From an uncultured Clostridia bacterium (GTDB lineage: Bacteria > Bacillota > Clostridia > Lachnospirales > Anaerotignaceae): 64,000 nucleotides of DNA. Below are positions 61,853-64,000 of the stretch, piece by piece. The position numbers and the translations under genes are program-made. The notes under the pieces were generated by a model. It searched no databases. It was not told the DNA's origin and saw nothing but the letters and a program-made list of their open reading frames with translations. The DNA lies in contig CAJUNT010000009.1 of the NCBI GenBank assembly GCA_910587735.1, positions 52,448 through 116,447 on the forward strand, read 5' to 3'. Within the stretch, counting starts at the first letter, position 1. Every line of letters begins with the position of its first letter.

Positions 61853-63808
61853 ATGAAAAGAATGAAAGAACTGATTGTATTATTAAATAAAGCAGCTTAT
61901 GCATATTATCAGCAAGATAAAGAAATAATGTCTGACCATGAATATGATATATTGTATGATGAATTACTGCAATTAGAAAAGCAAACAAATACTGTTTTAG
62001 CAAATAGTCCTACTCAAAAAGTAGGTTATACAGTAATAAGTAATTTAACAAAAATAAGACATGATGTTCCTATACTTTCATTAGATAAAACAAAAGAAAT
62101 TGATAAATTAAAAAGTTTTTTAGGGGAACAAAAAGGAATACTTTCTTGGAAGTTAGATGGATTAACCATTGTATTAACATATCAAAATGGTGAATTGGTA
62201 CAAGCTGTCACAAGAGGCAACGGCACAATAGGAGAAGATGTAACACATAATGCAAAAGTATTTCAAAATGTACCTTTAAAAATTTCTTATACAGGTGAGC
62301 TTGTGATAAGAGGAGAGGGCATTATTACGTTTTCAGAATTTAAAAAAATAAATGAATCATTAGAAGAAGGGGAAAGCTATAAAAATCCAAGAAATTTATG
62401 TAGTGGTTCTGTAAGACAGTTAAACAGTGAAATTGCTGCAAAAAGAAATATACTTTTTTATGCTTTTACATTAGCAAAAGCGGATAATATTGATTTTAAT
62501 GATTCTAAATTAAGTCAAATGGATTGGCTAAAAAAAATAGGATTTACGGTAGTAGAGCATAACGAAGTTACAGCGGATACAATAGAAAATGCAGTACTGA
62601 ATTTTCAAAAAAATGTAGTACAAAATGATTTTGCATCAGACGGACTTGTTTTAACATATGATAGCATTTCTTATAGTGACAGTTTAGGAACAACTTCAAA
62701 ATTTCCAAAAGATTCTATTGCTTTTAAATGGGCAGATGAAATAGCAGAAACAACATTGTTAAATGTAATTTGGAATACATCACGCACAGGACTTATGAAT
62801 CCTATTGCTGTTTTTGAGCCAGTAGAATTAGAAGGCTCTACAGTAAGTCGTGCCAGTGTGCATAATGTCAGCATATTAGAGGAATTGCAATTAGGAATAG
62901 GCGATAAAATAAAAGTCTATAAAGCGAATATGATTATTCCTCAAATTGCAGAGAATTTAACAAAAAAGAATAATATTGAAATACCAAAACAATGTTTTGT
63001 TTGCGGAGGCGAAACAGAAATACGTACATTAAAAGATGGCAAAGCATTATATTGCACAAATCCAAATTGTCAAGCACAGCAAATACGTTCACTTTCTCAT
63101 TTTGTTTCAAGGGACGCCATGAATATAGAAGGGCTTTCAGAGGAAACATTGAAGAAATTTGTAGAAAAGGAATTTGTAAAAAATTATACTGATATTTTTA
63201 ATTTAGAGCAGTATCAAAATGATATTGAAAATATGGAAGGATTCGGAAAACGTTCTTATCAAAAGCTGATAAATTCTATACAAAAAGCAAAAGAAGTACC
63301 TCTTGCCCATTTTATATATGCATTAGGTATCAATCATGTAGGTTTAAGCAATGCAAAATTACTTTGCAAAAATTTTAAATATGATTTAGAAGAAATACAG
63401 AAAGCAGCAGAAGAAGATATTGTTGCCATTGATGGGTTTGGAGAAATTATAGCACATAGCATTTATCAATATTTTCATAATGAAAAAGACATGGAATTAC
63501 TTCAAAAAGTATTACAGTATATTACATTTATACCACCAGAAATTACAGAAGATACTGAAAAATTACATTTAAATGGTATGAGTTTTGTTATTACAGGAGA
63601 TTTAGAACAATTTGAAAATAGAAAAGAACTGCAAAAGAAAATAGAGCATTTTGGCGGAAAGGTAACAGGCAGTGTTACAAAAAAAACAGTATGTTTAATA
63701 AACAATGATACAACGTCAAATTCTTCTAAAAATAAAAAAGCGAAAGAATTAGATATACCAATATTAAATGAATATGAATTTATAGAAAAATATATGAAAG
63801 AAATGTAA
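61853..63808 (+). CDS. ligA: NAD+-dependent DNA ligase LigA
   Basis: LigA seals nicks with NAD+ as AMP donor. The 651-residue protein has domain Ia (residues 1-65, DHEYDILYDELLQLE), the adenylation domain with nucleotidylated lysine in SWKLDG, then OB fold, a zinc finger (CFVCGG and CTNPNC), helix-hairpin-helix repeats and a C-terminal BRCT domain (MSFVITGDLEQF). The ATG at 61853 follows AAGGAG, 12 nt after pcrA. It is the sole replicative ligase in typical Firmicutes. Confidence 0.96.
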   Translation: MKRMKELIVLLNKAAYAYYQQDKEIMSDHEYDILYDELLQLEKQTNTVLANSPTQKVGYTVISNLTKIRHDVPILSLDKTKEIDKLKSFLGEQKGILSWKLDGLTIVLTYQNGELVQAVTRGNGTIGEDVTHNAKVFQNVPLKISYTGELVIRGEGIITFSEFKKINESLEEGESYKNPRNLCSGSVRQLNSEIAAKRNILFYAFTLAKADNIDFNDSKLSQMDWLKKIGFTVVEHNEVTADTIENAVLNFQKNVVQNDFASDGLVLTYDSISYSDSLGTTSKFPKDSIAFKWADEIAETTLLNVIWNTSRTGLMNPIAVFEPVELEGSTVSRASVHNVSILEELQLGIGDKIKVYKANMIIPQIAENLTKKNNIEIPKQCFVCGGETEIRTLKDGKALYCTNPNCQAQQIRSLSHFVSRDAMNIEGLSEETLKKFVEKEFVKNYTDIFNLEQYQNDIENMEGFGKRSYQKLINSIQKAKEVPLAHFIYALGINHVGLSNAKLLCKNFKYDLEEIQKAAEEDIVAIDGFGEIIAHSIYQYFHNEKDMELLQKVLQYITFIPPEITEDTEKLHLNGMSFVITGDLEQFENRKELQKKIEHFGGKVTGSVTKKTVCLINNDTTSNSSKNKKAKELDIPILNEYEFIEKYMKEM

Positions 63809-63818
63809 AAATATATCT

Positions 63819-63843
63819 AAAAATAGTAATGATTACTATTTTA
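63819..63843 (+). terminator. Weak hairpin after ligA
   Basis: AAAATAGTAA pairs with TTACTATTTT across a TGA loop, ending in T. All-AT stem; a weak terminator at best. No further gene is seen up to 64000. Confidence 0.5.
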
Positions 63844-64000
63844 AGGTGTATATTGCTAAATGTTGTATGTTTGAATTAAATTTGTAACGAATCCCTTTGA
63901 CTTCCATTGCTTTTTGTCGAAAAATACAGTAAAATAATAACAGATAAGGTTCTGTTAACTTAACATGAAAATAAAAATACGAAAAAGACTTTTAAAAATA

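Overview
The window is one continuous piece of a low-GC (AT-rich), Gram-positive anaerobe. The gene order (rimP-nusA-ylxR-ylxQ-infB-rbfA-nrnA-truB-ribF-rpsO-pnp), the strong AGGAGG ribosome sites with frequent GTG and TTG starts, a ferredoxin-dependent 2-oxoacid oxidoreductase, LL-diaminopimelate aminotransferase, a type III glutamine synthetase and a sporulation-type deacetylase fragment all point to Clostridia. A gut Lachnospirales-like organism is the best guess; species cannot be told from the sequence alone. No rRNA, CRISPR array or insertion sequence was seen.

Layout. 1-10.5 kb is the translation/RNA-decay superoperon, with an rpsO promoter and a long stem-loop in front of pnp. 10.6-15.9 kb holds an M16 peptidase, a small membrane protein, lysine/peptidoglycan precursor genes (dapF, dapL) and hflX. 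16.1-18.7 kb has a small DUF6514-like gene and glutamine synthetase III. After a gap of about 500 bp with a good promoter, 19.3-22.6 kb is a five-gene operon: P-loop ATPase plus the delta, alpha, beta and gamma subunits of a 2-oxoacid:ferredoxin oxidoreductase. 22.7-32.7 kb carries a CPCC protein, an acyltransferase, a ZapA protein with an extraordinary coiled-coil tail, a U32 peptidase, an FtsW/PBP pair, a PrsW-like protease, a Nudix enzyme and a small membrane protein. 32.9-37.4 kb (minus strand) is parE-parC and tRNA-Ser(CGA). 37.8-41.7 kb includes an unrecognised zinc-ribbon/TPR-like protein, DUF896, a tiny minus-strand gene, a YigZ protein and YebC. 41.8-48.3 kb (minus strand) is a surface module: a 1699-residue secreted M60 metallopeptidase with a dockerin, followed by an SLH-domain protein. 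48.5-56.5 kb has an orphan gene, a small siroheme-type reductase, an MtnA/class II aldolase fusion, an ABC-F ATPase, malic enzyme and a CNNM/CorC-type membrane protein. 56.6-58.4 kb is the 5' end of a PdaB-like sporulation deacetylase cut off by a large serine recombinase. 58.4-63.8 kb returns to housekeeping genes: PHP hydrolase, yerC, pcrA, ligA.

Most noteworthy: (1) a large serine recombinase whose ATG overlaps the stop of a truncated PdaB-like gene, so it is probably expressed from that gene's own signals, as in skin-like developmental elements, with the 3' half of the deacetylase missing from the window; (2) the MtnA-aldolase fusion, a likely one-polypeptide salvage step for methylthioribose or 5-deoxyribose 1-phosphate; (3) the dockerin-bearing M60 protease beside an SLH protein with a possible cohesin-like N-terminal domain; (4) the ZapA protein extended by about 450 residues of coiled coil containing three near-identical 117-bp repeats; and (5) several unannotated structured regions in front of rpsO, pnp, hflX and the CNNM gene. 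All functional statements are read from motifs and gene order; no database search was possible.
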